Positions 1 to 12,115 of a DNA stretch of 64,000 nt are shown here, piece by piece; position 1 is the stretch's first letter; each line of letters starts with the position of its first letter. The translations under genes were made by a program, and so were the position numbers. The notes beneath the pieces are model-generated. The model made no database searches. It had not been told where the DNA came from and was given only the letters and a program-made list of their open reading frames with translations. The stretch spans positions 62,001-126,000 of the forward strand of contig MU839194.1 in assembly GCA_030685235.1 (NCBI GenBank), in the 5' to 3' direction. This DNA comes from Copromyces sp. CBS 386.78 (lineage: Eukaryota; Ascomycota; Sordariomycetes; Sordariales; Sordariaceae).

Positions 1-467
1 GCTAGGTAGGAAACACTTTCGTCAGCGCACGCCAAACACAACGGAAACTTCCAGTTTGCTTGGGAACAGAACACTTCCAAGTGGAACTTACTCAAATACG
101 GCCCCATCCCAACGTCCGCAAAGCCAATCTCGACCTGTACATGCCCGGCCGAAATCCTCCAAAGCTCCTGCCCAGTGCGATGTTCCACTCCATACAACTC
201 GACCCTCCACCGGCCAATTTCCGAAAAGGTCAAGCCATTGAGGACCACATACCTCCTGCAACTCGAGTCCTCAACCGGAGTGGAATTCAACAGTACATCG
301 AAAGCAGAGAGCAAAGGGTTGGGGTCGTCGGTGTTGGTGGCGCGGGCGTAGACGCGAAGATTGGCGGGCTGGTAGAAGGCGGGAAGCTGGATGACGGCGT
401 TATTGCAGGCGGGGGTGTGGGTGTGGATGGGGGTGCGGAGGGGGAGGATGAGGCGGGGGGAGGACAT
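1..467 (-). CDS. Unrecognised protein, 5' part only (runs off the left edge)
   Basis: The first exon runs from an ATG at 467 down to 92. It opens MSSPRLILPLRTPIHTH and reads about 125 residues rich in beta-strand-like hydrophobic alternation, with no signal peptide or membrane segment. A GTAAGT donor at 91-86 starts a 90-nt intron with a CTGAC branch site and a CCTAG acceptor at 3-2, so only one base of the next exon is in the window. I do not recognise the family. A fold such as an immunoglobulin-like or velvet-like sandwich is possible but unsupported. The antisense reading (60-620 +) is a glycine/valine-rich shadow. Confidence 0.55.
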   Translation of the reverse strand, partial: MSSPRLILPLRTPIHTHTPACNNAVIQLPAFYQPANLRVYARATNTDDPNPLLSAFDVLLNSTPVEDSSCRRYVVLNGLTFSEIGRWRVELYGVEHRTGQELWRISAGHVQVEIGFADVGMGPYLSKFHLEVFCSQANWKFPLCLACADESVSYL

Positions 468-919
468 GTTTTTGGATTTCTTTTTCGATTTGGTGACTGG
501 GGTCTGGTGTTGATGGTGGTGAAGTTGATGTTGGAGTGTGATGATGGTTGGGAGAACGGGCAGGTGAGGGCTATAAATACCTCGTATCTGACAGTGGTTG
601 AACTCGTTCATAGGCAGTAAGTGGCTTCTTGCCTCATGGGAGAGGGGATTGTGATTCATCACCATTGCCATAACCAGCAATCAGGTCGAGACTGTATGTT
701 CGATCATGATCCATTGATGCGTTCGTTTTTCTCGGGCATGCTTAGGTTGTTGATGATTTCGACTTGCGTTGGTCATGGTTGTGGCGTTTGTTCTGTCCGA
801 CGTTCCAATTTTGACTTGTTGTTGAACATGTTTGCGCATCGGAGGTAGTTGATAAACGGAATCGGGAGGGACTGGACACTGTCCGTGACGAGTAACGAGT
901 GCTTGTAACCACTGCACAA
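468..919. other. Intergenic region, promoter side of the partial gene
   Basis: This holds the upstream region of the leftmost gene and the 3' flank of the RNase H2A gene. A TATAAATA string lies near 571 on the plus strand. I see no convincing coding exon. Confidence 0.5.
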
Positions 920-2029
920 CTAGAAACACTCTACCCCAGCAGGCGTACCGAACCATGTGCCCAACTCATCCACATTCTGGTCTTCTGAGGAATCCGTCTT
1001 GGTCATGAAGAAGTCGGTCAACTTTTGTGTCTCTTGGTCGTCCTCTCCCTCGGGCCAATCCACCTTGACCGCTCCCTTGGTTTCCAACATGTCCTTTGCT
1101 GTTCCCCAAGAAAACCGGCATTCGGGACCCCAACCAAAAACAGGGTGCATGTTTTGCTTGAGCCAGGTGACGCATTTGCTGTCGGAGGGGTAGCCTGAGC
1201 CCCAGGCCATTGCCTCGTTGGTCTTGTCATCCTCCTCCTCTTCGTTCTCCCCCTCTGGCGACTCGCCCTGTGTTTGTGATGGTTCGTCAACATCCATAGC
1301 ATCTGTGTCCAGCTTCGCCCGCTTCTCAGTCCGCGCCGCCTCGTCTTTTCTTTTCCTCTTCCGCATCTGCTTGCTCCTATCCGCCCACAAGACCTCCAGG
1401 GCAATATCCCTTGTAACCTTGGCCACCACCGACGCCGCCGACACCACGGGGTACAGCGAATCGGCCTTCTTGGCGACGGTAATCTTGGCCGTCGGAAACA
1501 CGCGTTCCAGCTTTTTCTGATAAGCGGCCGGCTGTCCAATGGTGTCGATGAAAATATCCGTGACATTGACGCCCCGCTCATAGATGCCCTTTATCAGCGC
1601 AATGGTGGCGTCCATGGCTTGTTGGTTGAGGTTGTACATGTGGGATTTGCTTGCTTTGAGCATGCCGCTTGAGATGGACAGCGGGCTTAGAGAGGAGGTT
1701 GCGTAGCCGCAGTTGTGGTGTAGCTCGGTTTCGTCGGTGCAGAGGTCCTTCATCAGGGAGAGGCGGACGGCGGGGGTCAGGACTTTGGAGTCGTCGAAGC
1801 TGTGCTTTTGTTTTAGGAGCGGGTCGGAGAGGGTGAGTGGGAGGTAGAAGGCCGAGTAGACCATGGGACCGAGGACGGGACCACGGCCGGCTTCGTCAAC
1901 GCCGAGACAGCATGGGGTGTTGTCGGCGACGAGGTGGGCGGGGATGGGCGAGAAGTAGGTTTGGGAGGCGCCCGAGAGGAGGACGGGAGGGGAGATGGTT
2001 GGGGGCAGGAAGGGTTGGGAGTCGGCCAT
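920..2029 (-). CDS. rnh201: Ribonuclease H2 catalytic subunit A
   Basis: This is an uninterrupted 369-residue reading frame. It is the catalytic subunit of the nuclear heterotrimeric RNase H2, which removes ribonucleotides from DNA and cuts RNA:DNA hybrids. The type 2 RNase H signature GVDEAGRGPVLGP (residues 43-55) supplies the D-E-G active-site residues Asp45/Glu46. Two further catalytic aspartates appear as Asp162 (FIDTIGQ) and Asp190 (KKADSLYPVVSAASVVAKV follows). An acidic, lysine-rich insert around residues 215-270 looks disordered and is typical of fungal orthologues. The C-terminal TKTDSSEDQNVDELGTWFG segment is a possible interaction tail. It is divergent from the CENP-C gene with 403 bp between the start codons. 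The ATG at 2029 is the only sensible start. Confidence 0.95.
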   Translation of the reverse strand: MADSQPFLPPTISPPVLLSGASQTYFSPIPAHLVADNTPCCLGVDEAGRGPVLGPMVYSAFYLPLTLSDPLLKQKHSFDDSKVLTPAVRLSLMKDLCTDETELHHNCGYATSSLSPLSISSGMLKASKSHMYNLNQQAMDATIALIKGIYERGVNVTDIFIDTIGQPAAYQKKLERVFPTAKITVAKKADSLYPVVSAASVVAKVTRDIALEVLWADRSKQMRKRKRKDEAARTEKRAKLDTDAMDVDEPSQTQGESPEGENEEEEDDKTNEAMAWGSGYPSDSKCVTWLKQNMHPVFGWGPECRFSWGTAKDMLETKGAVKVDWPEGEDDQETQKLTDFFMTKTDSSEDQNVDELGTWFGTPAGVECF

Positions 2030-2432
2030 TGTTGATATCTGGTTAGTGACGGCGGGGAGGATTCGGGATGTTTGGTGATTGTTAGGTGGTTGTCGCAGAG
2101 ACTAAGGTAACCTGGAAGTGGACGTTGGGGGGACGCGACTGGTACTGGACCTCTAACGCGCCGACCAATGATAAGCTCCAGCTACTTACCTTGGTAGGCT
2201 AAAGCACTCGCACAGAGCCCAAGGTGTCCACCCTGACCCTAATAGCGGGCAACGACACTGCTGCAGACAACAACTGAACTGAACCTGTTCCTCTTTTTCA
2301 GTCTCCCGCGCCCATTCATTGCTGGTCGCCGATTGTCCCTCTTCCGCGGCGCAAAGGTCAATTGTTGTCTTCGCAGAGAAGCCATCACCACCCATTGCGA
2401 CGACAGACAACAGACCACCCACTTCACCAAAC
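2030..2432. promoter_or_regulatory. Shared divergent promoter region (RNase H2A / CENP-C)
   Basis: The 403 bp between the two start codons must carry both core promoters. No TATA box is obvious. A GGTACC-like/TACCTTGG stretch occurs near 2185-2200. Bidirectional use is inferred from gene orientation only. Confidence 0.5.
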
Positions 2433-4939
2433 ATGGCGCCACGACCGTCGGGAGCGCGGCGCAGTCTGTTCCCCGAGCCAGAACATGTCTACGAGTTGGG
2501 AGTTGCTGGCCGGTATGCGCTCACCATCATCATCTCTCTCATCTCCATGACAGAGACGAATACTAACAACAAACTGACTGTCCAGCAAAACCGGTGTCAC
2601 CCTCAAAGACTCGGGCATCCGCGACGAACATGGCATGCAGCCCCTCGATGACCTCTTCTCCTCCCCCCACAAACCGACCGAGGAGGACCGCCATCAAGAA
2701 GACGAAGCCGAAGACGACCAAGACGGTGGCGCCTCGGAGGATGGCAGGGCAGACAGCGAGGATATGGACATCACCACAACCTCCGGCATCGCCCCAGCTG
2801 CTCTCCTCAACGGCAACCCCAGCCGACTCCCCCTCCCCGTCAACCGATCGCCCGTCAATGTCGTCGTCAACTCACCCGCGCGGAACCGTCTAATGGCGCG
2901 CAGCTCATCGCCCACTCGCGGATCCCTTGGTGCCAACAACAAGGAAAACTACGACCGCGCCTCCTCTTCCCAGCCGGCCCAAGATATCAACACTGCTAGG
3001 CGGAGACTGAACTTTGAGGCTCTCAAGGCTGGTGCACGCTCCCTGTCTCAGCCGACTACGACGAACGGCATCAATGGCTTGAACGGGTACCACGATCAAG
3101 ACGAGGAGGAAGAGGGGCAAGAGAGCGCTGCTGCGGTGCCGGATGAGACTGATGCCTTTATTGAAGAGTCTATGGCTATGTTGGAGGAGCAGCCCGTCGA
3201 ACAGGAAGACGAGGAGCCAGAGGAAGGAAGCCCCCAAGTTGTGTCTGCGCCCGCGGCCAAGAAGAAGCCTGGAAGGAAGCCCAAGGCCAAGGAGCCTTCA
3301 CCAGCACCCGCGCCCGCAAAGCGTGGACGGAAGCCTGCTGCGTCTGTGGTAGAAGAGGAGGAGGAGCAGGAAGAACAACAACAAGAAGAAGAAGAAGAAG
3401 AAGCAGAGGAAGAGCCAGAAGAAGTCGCGCCAAAGGTTGCTGCCAAGCGAGGAAGGCCGGCCAAGGGCAAGGCCGCAGCCGTGGAAGAACCAGTTCCCGC
3501 GGCTAATAAACCGGGCAGGAAACGGCGGACCGTGGAAGAAGCCTCTACCGATGATGCCCAAGATTCCTCTGCCAGCCGCCAATCCAAGCGCCAACGTACC
3601 ACCGAGACCGCACCTGCTGCCAAGGGTAGAGGAAGGCCCAAGAAATCACTCATCCCAGCACCAGAAGAAGAACAAGTCGACGAGGAACCAGAACCAGAAC
3701 CAGTCCAAGCCGGTCCCTCACGCAAAGGAAAGGGTAGAGCCCCAACCCCGGCCGCCGAGCCCGTCAACGACAAGGCCACCAAGGCCACCAAACAACAAAA
3801 AGGTGGTCGCAAGCGCCAACCCTCTCCCGCCCCCGCCGCCGATGCCGATGCCGACACCTCCATTGCCATCCCCCGCGGTCCTCCCCTCCCCAAGTCGCGC
3901 GGCCTCGTCATCAACCGCCGCGAAGTCCCCGGCGACAGCAACGCCATCATCCGCACCCGTTCCGGCCGCCACTCCTTCAAGCCCCTGGCCTACTGGCGCA
4001 ACGAGCACGTCGACTACGAATACCAAGAGGACGAGTTCGTCGCCGACCACGCTCCCAAGGCTTCTTCTTCCTCCCAGGGGTCCAAGCAAGTACGCAAGAG
4101 GAAATTCGTCCTGCCCACCATCAAAGAAGTCGTACGCGTTGAAGAAGAAGCTGTCGACTTTTCCCGCGGCCGTAGTACCAAGGGCACAAAACGCAGCACC
4201 ACCACCACTGCATCCCGCCGGGGAGGAGCCGCCCAACAAAAAGACCAACAAGACCCCGCCCCTCCCGAACCCTGGGAACTCTCCCCCGGCATCCTGGGCG
4301 GAGACGTAGTAACCTGGTTCCCCTCGCACGAATTCCACCCTCCCGCACTGGACGACGAAGTCGAGGTCCAAGAAAAACAGCTAGCCATCTCGGGCCGAGC
4401 GATTCGCACCCAGAAAGTCAAGGACGCGGCGTTCCGCTATGCCAAGACTGTCAATGAAGGCTTTTTCGGTGCCGGAGTGGTGGACTTACCGCCGGGAGCG
4501 GTCAAGAGACCCAAGAACTCGCGAAAGATGTTCATGACGTTTTTTGTCTACACGGGACGCGTGTTGGTGACGGTTAATGAGACGGTGTTTAGGATTGGAA
4601 GGGGCGGGATGTGGTTTGTGCCGAGAGGTATGCTTTTTTTTTACCTACCTACCCTGCTACCCTTCTTTTGTTTTGTTGAATTGTTGATGAGCTAACGTCA
4701 TGTGGCGGCTGTGTGTGTGTGTGTGCGAAACAGGCAACTACTACTCCATCGAAAATGACTACGACACACCTGCTCGCGTCTTCTTCTCGCAGGGGTGCGA
4801 GGTGCAGGTTAGGCCGTCGTCTGAGGAGGGGGGCGAGGAAGCGGGTGGTGGTGTCAGTGGGGCGGAGAACTCCATGATGGATACTTCGACTGCTGCTGCT
4901 GCTGCCTCTTCTTCTTCTTCTTCTTCTTCTTCTGCTTAA
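2433..4939 (+). CDS. mif2: Inner-kinetochore protein CENP-C (Mif2)
   Basis: Three exons, 2433-2512, 2586-4627 and 4734-4939, encode 775 residues. CENP-C binds the CENP-A nucleosome and links centromeric chromatin to the outer kinetochore. The N-terminus has the conserved Mif2 block (GVAGRKTGVTLKDSG, then RDEHGMQPLDDLFSSP), which is split by intron 1. The middle is long, acidic and disordered, with at least four AT-hook-like cores (KKPGRKPK, KRGRKPA, KRGRPAKG, GRGRPKKS, about residues 254-380). The CENP-C motif lies near residues 482-505 (RTRSGRHSFKPLAYWRN). A C-terminal Mif2 cupin dimerisation domain spans about 620-735 (RKMFMTFFVYTGRVLVTVN, then WFVPRGNYYSIEND across intron 2). The protein ends in an Ala/Ser tract. 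Donors GTATGC (both) and branch sites CTGAC/CTAAC are good. Confidence 0.93.
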
Positions 4940-6734
4940 ACCTCCCATACTTCCCTATGCCTCTTTTGATGGGCGGCGGTCTACCTAGGCATGAGGGGAT
5001 TGCCATACCTACCGGTGTTGCTTGATAGGGCGTCATGATCTACCTTATCTGTATTACCCGTGTGTGTGAAAGGTTATGACGACTCCTTTTCGTTGTGCTT
5101 GTTGGGGTTAGGGCTTTTTTTTTTGTTTTGAATGCTTTTGAGGCGTATAAAAGGGTTGGTTGCTTGGTTCGTTGCTTTTCTTTTCTTTTCTTTTCACCTA
5201 TCTCTTTTCTCTTTCTTGTTATGCCAGCTAGCTAGCTTTCAGAACTTGTCAGATGGTGTGTTGGTCCAGTTGTCAGAATACCTACCTACCTACTTGGTCC
5301 TATTCTAGGGACATGGAGGCAGGGGAGGTAATCACGAATGTCCGTTCGCGTCGCGTCCGGGAGATACGAATGTCACACGTACCTAGTACACACAGCAGCC
5401 TTCACAGAGTAAGGTAAAGATAAAAAGTCGGTACTGTCTGTACCTTTGTCTCCTACAGTACAATAGTTGATGTTCTCTTCACTTTGCTTCCATGCTTCGC
5501 TGTTAGGTACCTTAGGTAGATACGTACGTACTTGCTCACTTACGGAGGAGGAGTTGTTCCAAAAATGGAGAGTGGACTGGGTGGTGTGGCTTTACTTTTC
5601 AACCCTTTATCATATGCTACCGTATAGTTGTACCTTGGCTCCCGTCGTTTCTGTTCGTTGCTTTGCAAAGCGTGTTCGTTATGTTGTGCGTGGTAGTGGA
5701 CGGCCGACGGCATGATAGATAGGTACACCGTGACATGTCGACGTCGTCCTGCAGACTGAAGAATAATGAACGGACTGTTGCTGTTGTTTATTGTGTGATG
5801 TGGCGATCAATGTATAGTAAACTAACTACCTACTCCACGGAACATGTATCTTTCAGTTCGCAGTCCCTACGTACGGTATCCTTACAAAAAAGAAAATTGA
5901 GACAAAGCGAGCGAGTATCCTACACCACCTACCTACCTACCTACCTACCTAGGTACCTACCTACCTACCTACCTACCTATGATTGTCCTGCCGTGATTTC
6001 CTTCAACAAACTCCAAGTCTCCAACCAACACTACACGACTACACGACAACAATCGACAACATGAAGCGAGAGAGAGAGCACAAGGGACTGGAGAGAGAGA
6101 GGAAGTGTTCCCGAGAAGCCAGGCGGTACCTTAGAGACAGAGGCAAGGGAAGGATTACAGTACAGTACAGTATTATGGCATGTAGTATGGAACGGAAGGG
6201 AGGTTGCCTCTACCATACAAGCCACCAGACTGTCGAGGAAAGATACCTCTGGGTACCTAAGCATATAGCGGCGTTAAGAAGAGAGGTAGAGGTCGAGGTC
6301 GACGCAGGGAGCTGGGATTGGGAGGGTATCTTGAACTGAATGAAGAATGATGGATGAGGATCGTCAGTGGTTCCGTTGTTAACTCGGTCGTGATGACATC
6401 TTCTTACGGAGTGTGGTGAGCACGGGCAGGCAAGGAGGGACATGTAGGTAAATAGACGTTACATGATGAATTGCATCGAAATTGAATGATTGAACCAATG
6501 AACCAAAAAATGAAACTCCTATATCTAAACACAACATGTCATGATGTGACTTATGTTTATGAGGTACCTTTCTATACCGTTCCGTACTATACCATACCAC
6601 ACCCCACTCATAGACACTGACTAACACTCCTACAACAACAACAACAATGTGATCATCCATCCGCTGGCTGCAACAACTCGGTACACTAACATCCTTCAGT
6701 TCTTTTCCACCTTTTCACCTTCCTTACTACTTGC
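4940..6734. other. Convergent intergenic region between CENP-C and Sey1
   Basis: The two genes end tail to tail, 1.8 kb apart. The stretch is rich in TACCTA/GGTACC words, ACAGTACAGT repeats (about 6158-6172), T-rich runs (5112-5200) and GAGA-type repeats (6060-6120). I find no spliced or unspliced gene I can support. Reading frames here are short and low complexity. Confidence 0.5.
5927..5979. repeat. CCTA/ACCT microsatellite
   Basis: A tetranucleotide tract of CCTA units is interrupted once by the palindromic word CCTAGGTACC. It sits in the convergent intergenic region. Confidence 0.9.
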
Positions 6735-9447
6735 TCAGATATCATCCTCAGCCTCTAACCGGGTGGCCCTCCTCTTGCCATTGCTATCCAGCGTATCCAT
6801 GCTGATGCCCGTGTCAACTCTCTGGGCATGCTTCGGAGGCATCCCCAAAGCCCCCCTGGCGCCCTCGTGGTTCTCCAAAAAGTCCCGCAGCTTGGCCTTG
6901 CCGATCTCCATGCCTTGCGTGGAAGCGGCGTTGGCCATTTGCATTATTGGCCCCAGGAGGTTGAGGCTGTAGGCGACGTAGGTACCGCCGCCGGCGAGGA
7001 GGAGGAGGATGAAGAGGACGGGATTGCGGAGGACTGGGGAGGTTTGTTAGTACGGTACGGAGCGAAGCGAGAAGATGGAAAGGGGAAAAAAAGGGGGAAA
7101 CGTACCCATGACGAACTCGTTCCAACCCAGCACCAGCAACACAGCGTAGAAATACAGCGGCACCTGCGTAATACCCCCGATCGCGCTCCTCTTGGCCTCG
7201 ACATACACTCCATCGGCCATCTTCTTGAACCGCACCACCAAATCCTGACTCTTGGGCTCGCTCAAAATCGTCGTCTCTTCCTCGAGGGACTTACCCTCGT
7301 CCTCGTCAACGCCGCCAATCGACGTCAAGTCCTCCTCATCGCCCGCCTCGACGCCGTGCGGCTGCGGACCGACAAACTCGACCAAGTCCGGAGGGGCACC
7401 GGTCGATGTCAGGCGGAAGCGGGATAGCAGCGGGACGAGACCGAGCGTCGACTCGCGCGCGCGCGTGTAGATGCCCTCAATGTCATCCGACGGCCGCCAG
7501 ATGCGCGGCACGCCGTCTTCGTCGTAGCGGAACTTGTCCTCGAAGTTCTCGCGCAGCTTCATGAGGATGTTGGACTCCATCACCTCTTCCTCGATCTTCT
7601 CGCGCAACGCGACCCAGGACTTGCGGCGGAGGCGCCAGAGGCCGACCTGGACTTCATCGTCGCTAGCCTCGAAGCTCTTGGCGCGATCGGTAAACCTGCC
7701 CTCGGCTTCGCCCACGATGCCCATGAAGGCCTTCCATACGCGATCCCAAATGTCTTTCTCGCTAGAGGGCTTCTCGCCAGACTCGGGGGCCCCCGACCCG
7801 CCCCTACCGGATCCGAGTTTGTTGAACTCCAGTCCGATGGCGTCGCCGAGGCGGGACTTGACCCAGCGCTCTACACGGATGGCCAAGCGGCGCATCTCCT
7901 CCTTGCGCAAGCGCGCAGAGACTTCGTCGAGCTCCTTCTCGAAGATGAGGTATTGTGGCTTGAAGTTGGACCAGGCGACTCCGGGAATGGCAAGGGATTG
8001 CGCCTCCTTCTTGAAGATTTCAAGCGTCTTGCTCTTTTGCTTCTCGACAATCTCGGCGAACTCGTACGTACCGCCTTTTTGGCCCGCCTTAACAGCGTTG
8101 GTGACGGCTTCGGAGAAGGCAGTTACACCGGCCTTGTGAGCGGCGATGAGGTGGGCTTGGTAAAGCGACTTGAGGCGGGCATCGATCTTGTCCTCGAGCT
8201 CGGCGCGCTTGGTGGTGTACACGCCCTTGTGGTAGCGGGAGGCCTGAGTCTCAAAGTTCTTGACGCACTTCTCGCGGGCTTCGGCGCCGATTTTGCCGAG
8301 ATCGGGCAGGACGGCGGGCTTGCCGGCGCGGACGGACTCGGCCTGTTGTTCTTCGAGGGGAGAGATGGCGGCGTCAAAGGCGATTTGCACTTCGCGGGCA
8401 ATCTCGTCACAGCGGAACTGCGCGAGAAGCTCTTGTTGGGTGGGCAGGTCGAGATCCTTGTTGGAGACGATCTGGTCCCAGACACCCTCGGCGTAGATGG
8501 AGAGGCCGTCGGCAGGGATGCGGCGATGGTATTCGGGGAGGAAAACGCCGCCCGTGAATTCGTGGTCGTCGCTGGAATCGGCATCCTTGTTGCGATGGCC
8601 GGCGGTGAAGCGGGAGCCGAGATTCTGGACCTCGGTGATGAACTTTTCGGGTTGTAGGATCTTGTGCGGGAGGGCGGCAAAGGCGAAATCGAAGTAGTCC
8701 TCAATCTTGGAGTTTTCGAGGCCGGCGGGCTTGGAGATGGAGGACCAGATGTGGGTCAGATCTTGGATCAGGGTGTTGCGCAAGTTGGCGAGAGGGGTGA
8801 CGCCAATGTGGTCGCGGATGACGAAGAAGAGGAGGGAGCGGGTTTGGTTTCTGAAGCGTCGCCGTTAGCAAGTGAATCCCCTACTAGAGGGGTACTACCT
8901 ACTGCTTATCCTTCAGGAACAACTGCATGTTGACCTCAAAAACGGTCTTGAGCAAACCCATGTTTGCGCCCTGGTACAGACCGACCTGGTGTTCCCAGAT
9001 GTTGACGATCAGGACCTCACTCGTAGCAAGGGCAAAGAGGGCGCTCTTGCGCTCGAAATCCTGATCCTCGCCGCGCTCGCGACCATCGGTACCCTCGACG
9101 TCCATGACCAGGATGTTGTCGGCCATCTTTCCCTCGTTCTTGTTCTTGGCCATCCAGATGCCCTTTGTGGTCTGGCGACGCTCCCTTTCGGACATGACGC
9201 TGAACTGGGTGCCGAACAGGTGGTTCAGGAGGGTCGACTTGCCAGTGGATTGGGAGCCGAAGACGGAGATGAGGTGGTAGTTGAAGCCGGCCTCGGCGAC
9301 GTGGGTCTCGTGGAGGTACTCATTGAGGTTGGTGTTGTACTGCTTGTCCTCGTTGATGACCTGGATGCCGTGTTCAAAGTTGTGGGCGTTGCTGCTGTCG
9401 GGCGACGAGCCGTTGCCATTGTCGATGGCGGCGAAGTGGCCGTTCAT
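6735..9447 (-). CDS. sey1: Sey1, dynamin-like GTPase for ER membrane fusion
   Basis: Three exons (9447-8903, 8850-7106, 7033-6735) encode 862 residues. Sey1 is the fungal atlastin/RHD3 counterpart. It sits in the endoplasmic reticulum membrane and drives homotypic fusion of ER tubules. The N-terminal GTPase domain has the P-loop GSQSTGKST (residues 64-72), switch motif RQTTKGIW, the [12 protein letters not shown]3 motif and the VIRDH G4 motif, the last directly after intron 1. A long helical stalk follows. Near the C-terminus are two closely spaced hydrophobic segments ([16 protein letters not shown] and [19 protein letters not shown]) forming the ER hairpin, split by intron 2, then a cytosolic tail. 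Branch sites are CTAAC and TACTAAC. The length matches the family. Confidence 0.96.
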
Positions 9448-10321
9448 GGCGGTGGTGATTTATGTCTTTGTCTCTCGTATGATGCGCGTATTTGTCGTGG
9501 GGAGGGGGGACACCAACAGAGAGAGAAGAAGAGGAAGAAGAAGAAGAAGACGAAGGGAAGCGGTGGTGATGATATTAGAAAGTTGGCTAACAGCAAAGAA
9601 GGAGGAAGAGAGAGGGGGGGATGGTCTGATGCTGTCGTAGGTAGACCACACACTCCGGACTGTGAGGGTGGTTGGTAAGGTATTGAGTGCCAACTGTCAA
9701 GCAGGAGAATCGAGGCCCAAAGGTTTTCCGTCCAAGGGGAAGCTGTCAAGTTGGAATGGATTGGACCTTGGTTGCTCGCTTCTCAAATGGAGCTCTCACA
9801 GGATAACGATCATCATTGCTGGCCGCTGCCACTCGCTGCCAGGGGACTGCCACCCCTCGGCGGCTGCATGACGTGCATTGAACAGCTGGTCAGCAGGGGA
9901 GATGGTCTGTGCGCGGCAAGCTCTCCTTAACAATTATCGCTGAACAACGTTCAGATGACGCTGTGGAAGATGACATTTCCACGTGTTCATCAGGTACAAA
10001 TCCCCGGCTAATCACTCTTCATTTCGTTATCAGTCTAGAACCTTTTCATGGATGGCCTGGCTTCTTTGCGAAATAGCCATTTATAACCTGGGGACAGCTT
10101 GCGACAGAGACCACTAACAGATTTTTGTAGTTTCATACTAGTGAATCCGTTAGCATTGGACCACCGTCTTTGGTATCTGCTCATTCAATAACTTGAGCGA
10201 CTGGTCTCGTGCTCTATCTTATCCAAGACCTCTCCAATCATAGAAAAGGCCTGATCCAAACATTAAACACGCATGAAGTGTCTCCCACAACGTTAGGTAC
10301 CCATCACGTCCAGCATGCCAG
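9448..10321. other. Intergenic region upstream of Sey1
   Basis: It contains the Sey1 promoter and the 3' flank of the ketosamine kinase gene. A GA-rich tract (9510-9560) probably lies in the Sey1 5' leader. No gene is seen. Confidence 0.5.
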
Positions 10322-11435
10322 CTACACATATTTCGTAATAAGCTTCTTCATAATGGACATGGCGCCTCCCCGATACCCGCCTCCAAACAGCGCATAATGG
10401 TTCAAATGGTGATACCTGTCACACATGATTAGTATCTCAACATCTCGGCAGGGCAGGCCAGATCAGATCAGATCACGTCAACACTCACAGCTCATACAAA
10501 GCAACCCGGTCCTCCCACTCCTCTTTCGGTTCCCCCTTGGGCACCAACTCCCCATACTCCTTCCAAAACCCGGCCTCTCCAAACCCACCAAACATGTTCA
10601 TGATTCCCAGCTCATACTCGGAATGTCCATAAACCGCCGCCGGGTCATACACCACCTCCTCAACAACACTCCCATCATCATCAGAAAACCTGCCGCGTCC
10701 CTGATTCCCACTCCACAAATCCCCATGTATCAACACGGGCGTCACCTTCCCTATCGTCTGCTCGCCCAGAAGCCTAGGCACCACCTTGGAGGCGACAGTT
10801 TCCACCGCGTCGCTCAACTCTTTGTCCTTCTTCCCATTCTTCTCCTCTCCTTTTCCGAGGACATGCCGTAACCGGTTATCCGCATAAAACTCTGCCCAGT
10901 CCTCTTTCCAGGCATTATCCTGCTCCGTGGCGCCACAGTATGTCGGCACGGGGAACCCAAACATGGGCTTGTCGCGGCGGCCCTCGGGAATGGGGGCCGG
11001 GGTGGTGTGCATCTTGGCCAGCTTGGCCGCAAAGGATTCCCCAGATCCAGATCCTGTTGGACCGCTGGCGCTGGCGCTGGAGCGGAGGTCGAGGAAATCA
11101 GTCACCAGGAAATAATGCTGGTTAGAACTTGTAGAGGACATGCTCCCGTGGGCATAAGACCGTGGACAAAAGGACGGGAGGACAGAGTGGATTGCATTAA
11201 GGGAGTGGTGTTCGCCAAGGAACATGGCGGCGGCGTCGGAACCGGTGCCGGTTTTGACAAAGTAGACCTTTTCCTTTTCTTTTTCGTTGGTGGTGGTGGT
11301 GGTGGTGACACAGAGCTTGTAAGTGGAGGAGAACCCGGAGCCGCCGTGGGAGGTGATGCTGGCGGACATGGAGTCGGAGTTGGGGTCAAGGCCCAGGGCA
11401 CGGAGAATGGCGGGGTCGACGGTGGTGGGTGACAT
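10322..11435 (-). CDS. Fructosamine/ketosamine-3-kinase family protein
   Basis: Two exons (11435-10489, 10415-10322) encode 346 residues. The family phosphorylates sugar adducts on lysines (ketosamines), destabilising them for protein deglycation, in the cytosol. Visible features are a kinase-like N-lobe lysine (YFVKTG, Lys61), FLGEHHSLNAI, the catalytic loop LIHGDLWSGN (residues 235-244), a DPA metal-binding motif at 264-266 (YDPAAVYGHSEYELG) and the family C-terminus ALYELYHHLNHYALFGGGY. That C-terminus is completed only by joining the second exon, which supports the GTGAGT donor. The 5' third is threonine- and glycine-rich. The exact substrate is not predictable. Confidence 0.92.
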
Positions 11436-12115
11436 TTTGGGTTACGTGACATGAAGGACGGAAACGCCGTTGAACCGCTGAACGGGGCCGCTGAATATCC
11501 GAGTCCGGGACATGAGCGGACGGAAGGAGGGGCTTTGGTTCTCTTGGCGGCCGGCCGGGGATGGACGGGCATGCATGACGTCACGCGCCGAGGCTCGCAG
11601 CAGGAGTTACGCCGAACGGAGGCCACATGCCGACCGGACCCCTTTTTCCTACCTTCGCGAACAACATCACCGGTTTTATAAAAGTGCATGGCACCGCCCC
11701 TCTAACACGCTCCGAGTCATGAGTTCCCCGACATCAATTCCCAGCTTGCCTCGACTCCCCACGGGGCTTTCAGCCAGATGAAGAGGGACGGATACCACGC
11801 TGCGATCCTGCGATAACCACGCGTCTGGGCACGATGCCTCTTATCTTGCCATCGTCTCTGGCTGATGTGGTAATGTTGCACCACGCCTCCTTTTATGTCC
11901 ATCTAGGTATATTAATACTTTGCAGCCTATTACAATACATGCCAAGTGCAAGTCCACGATGGCGCCCTCCGTCATGACAAGGAGCATGTTCGCATTCTCA
12001 TGCTTGACGCTCTTTAGCCCGACAACCATTGCCCTAAACTTCTCGGTCGAATGCAGAGGTCGGGTCTATTCCATTATCAACGGAGCAGGCGATCCATATA
12101 GTCAGTGATCCACAT
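11436..12115. other. Intergenic region bordering the AT-rich island
   Basis: It carries the ketosamine kinase promoter, then ordinary-composition DNA up to an abrupt change of composition at about 12116. Reading frames near 11500-12110 are short and have no recognisable features. Confidence 0.5.

Noticed and set aside
60..620. 186-residue plus-strand frame at the left edge
   Set aside because: Gly/Val-rich antisense shadow of the minus-strand exon, which has a proper ATG, donor, branch site and acceptor. The frame also lacks any domain.
3096..3980. 294-residue minus-strand frame
   Set aside because: Ser/Ala/Gly-rich antisense of the CENP-C acidic low-complexity region.
7953..8657. 234-residue plus-strand frame
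   Set aside because: Antisense of the Sey1 helical region. Its leucine/glycine bias is explained by complementing a GC-rich third-position pattern.
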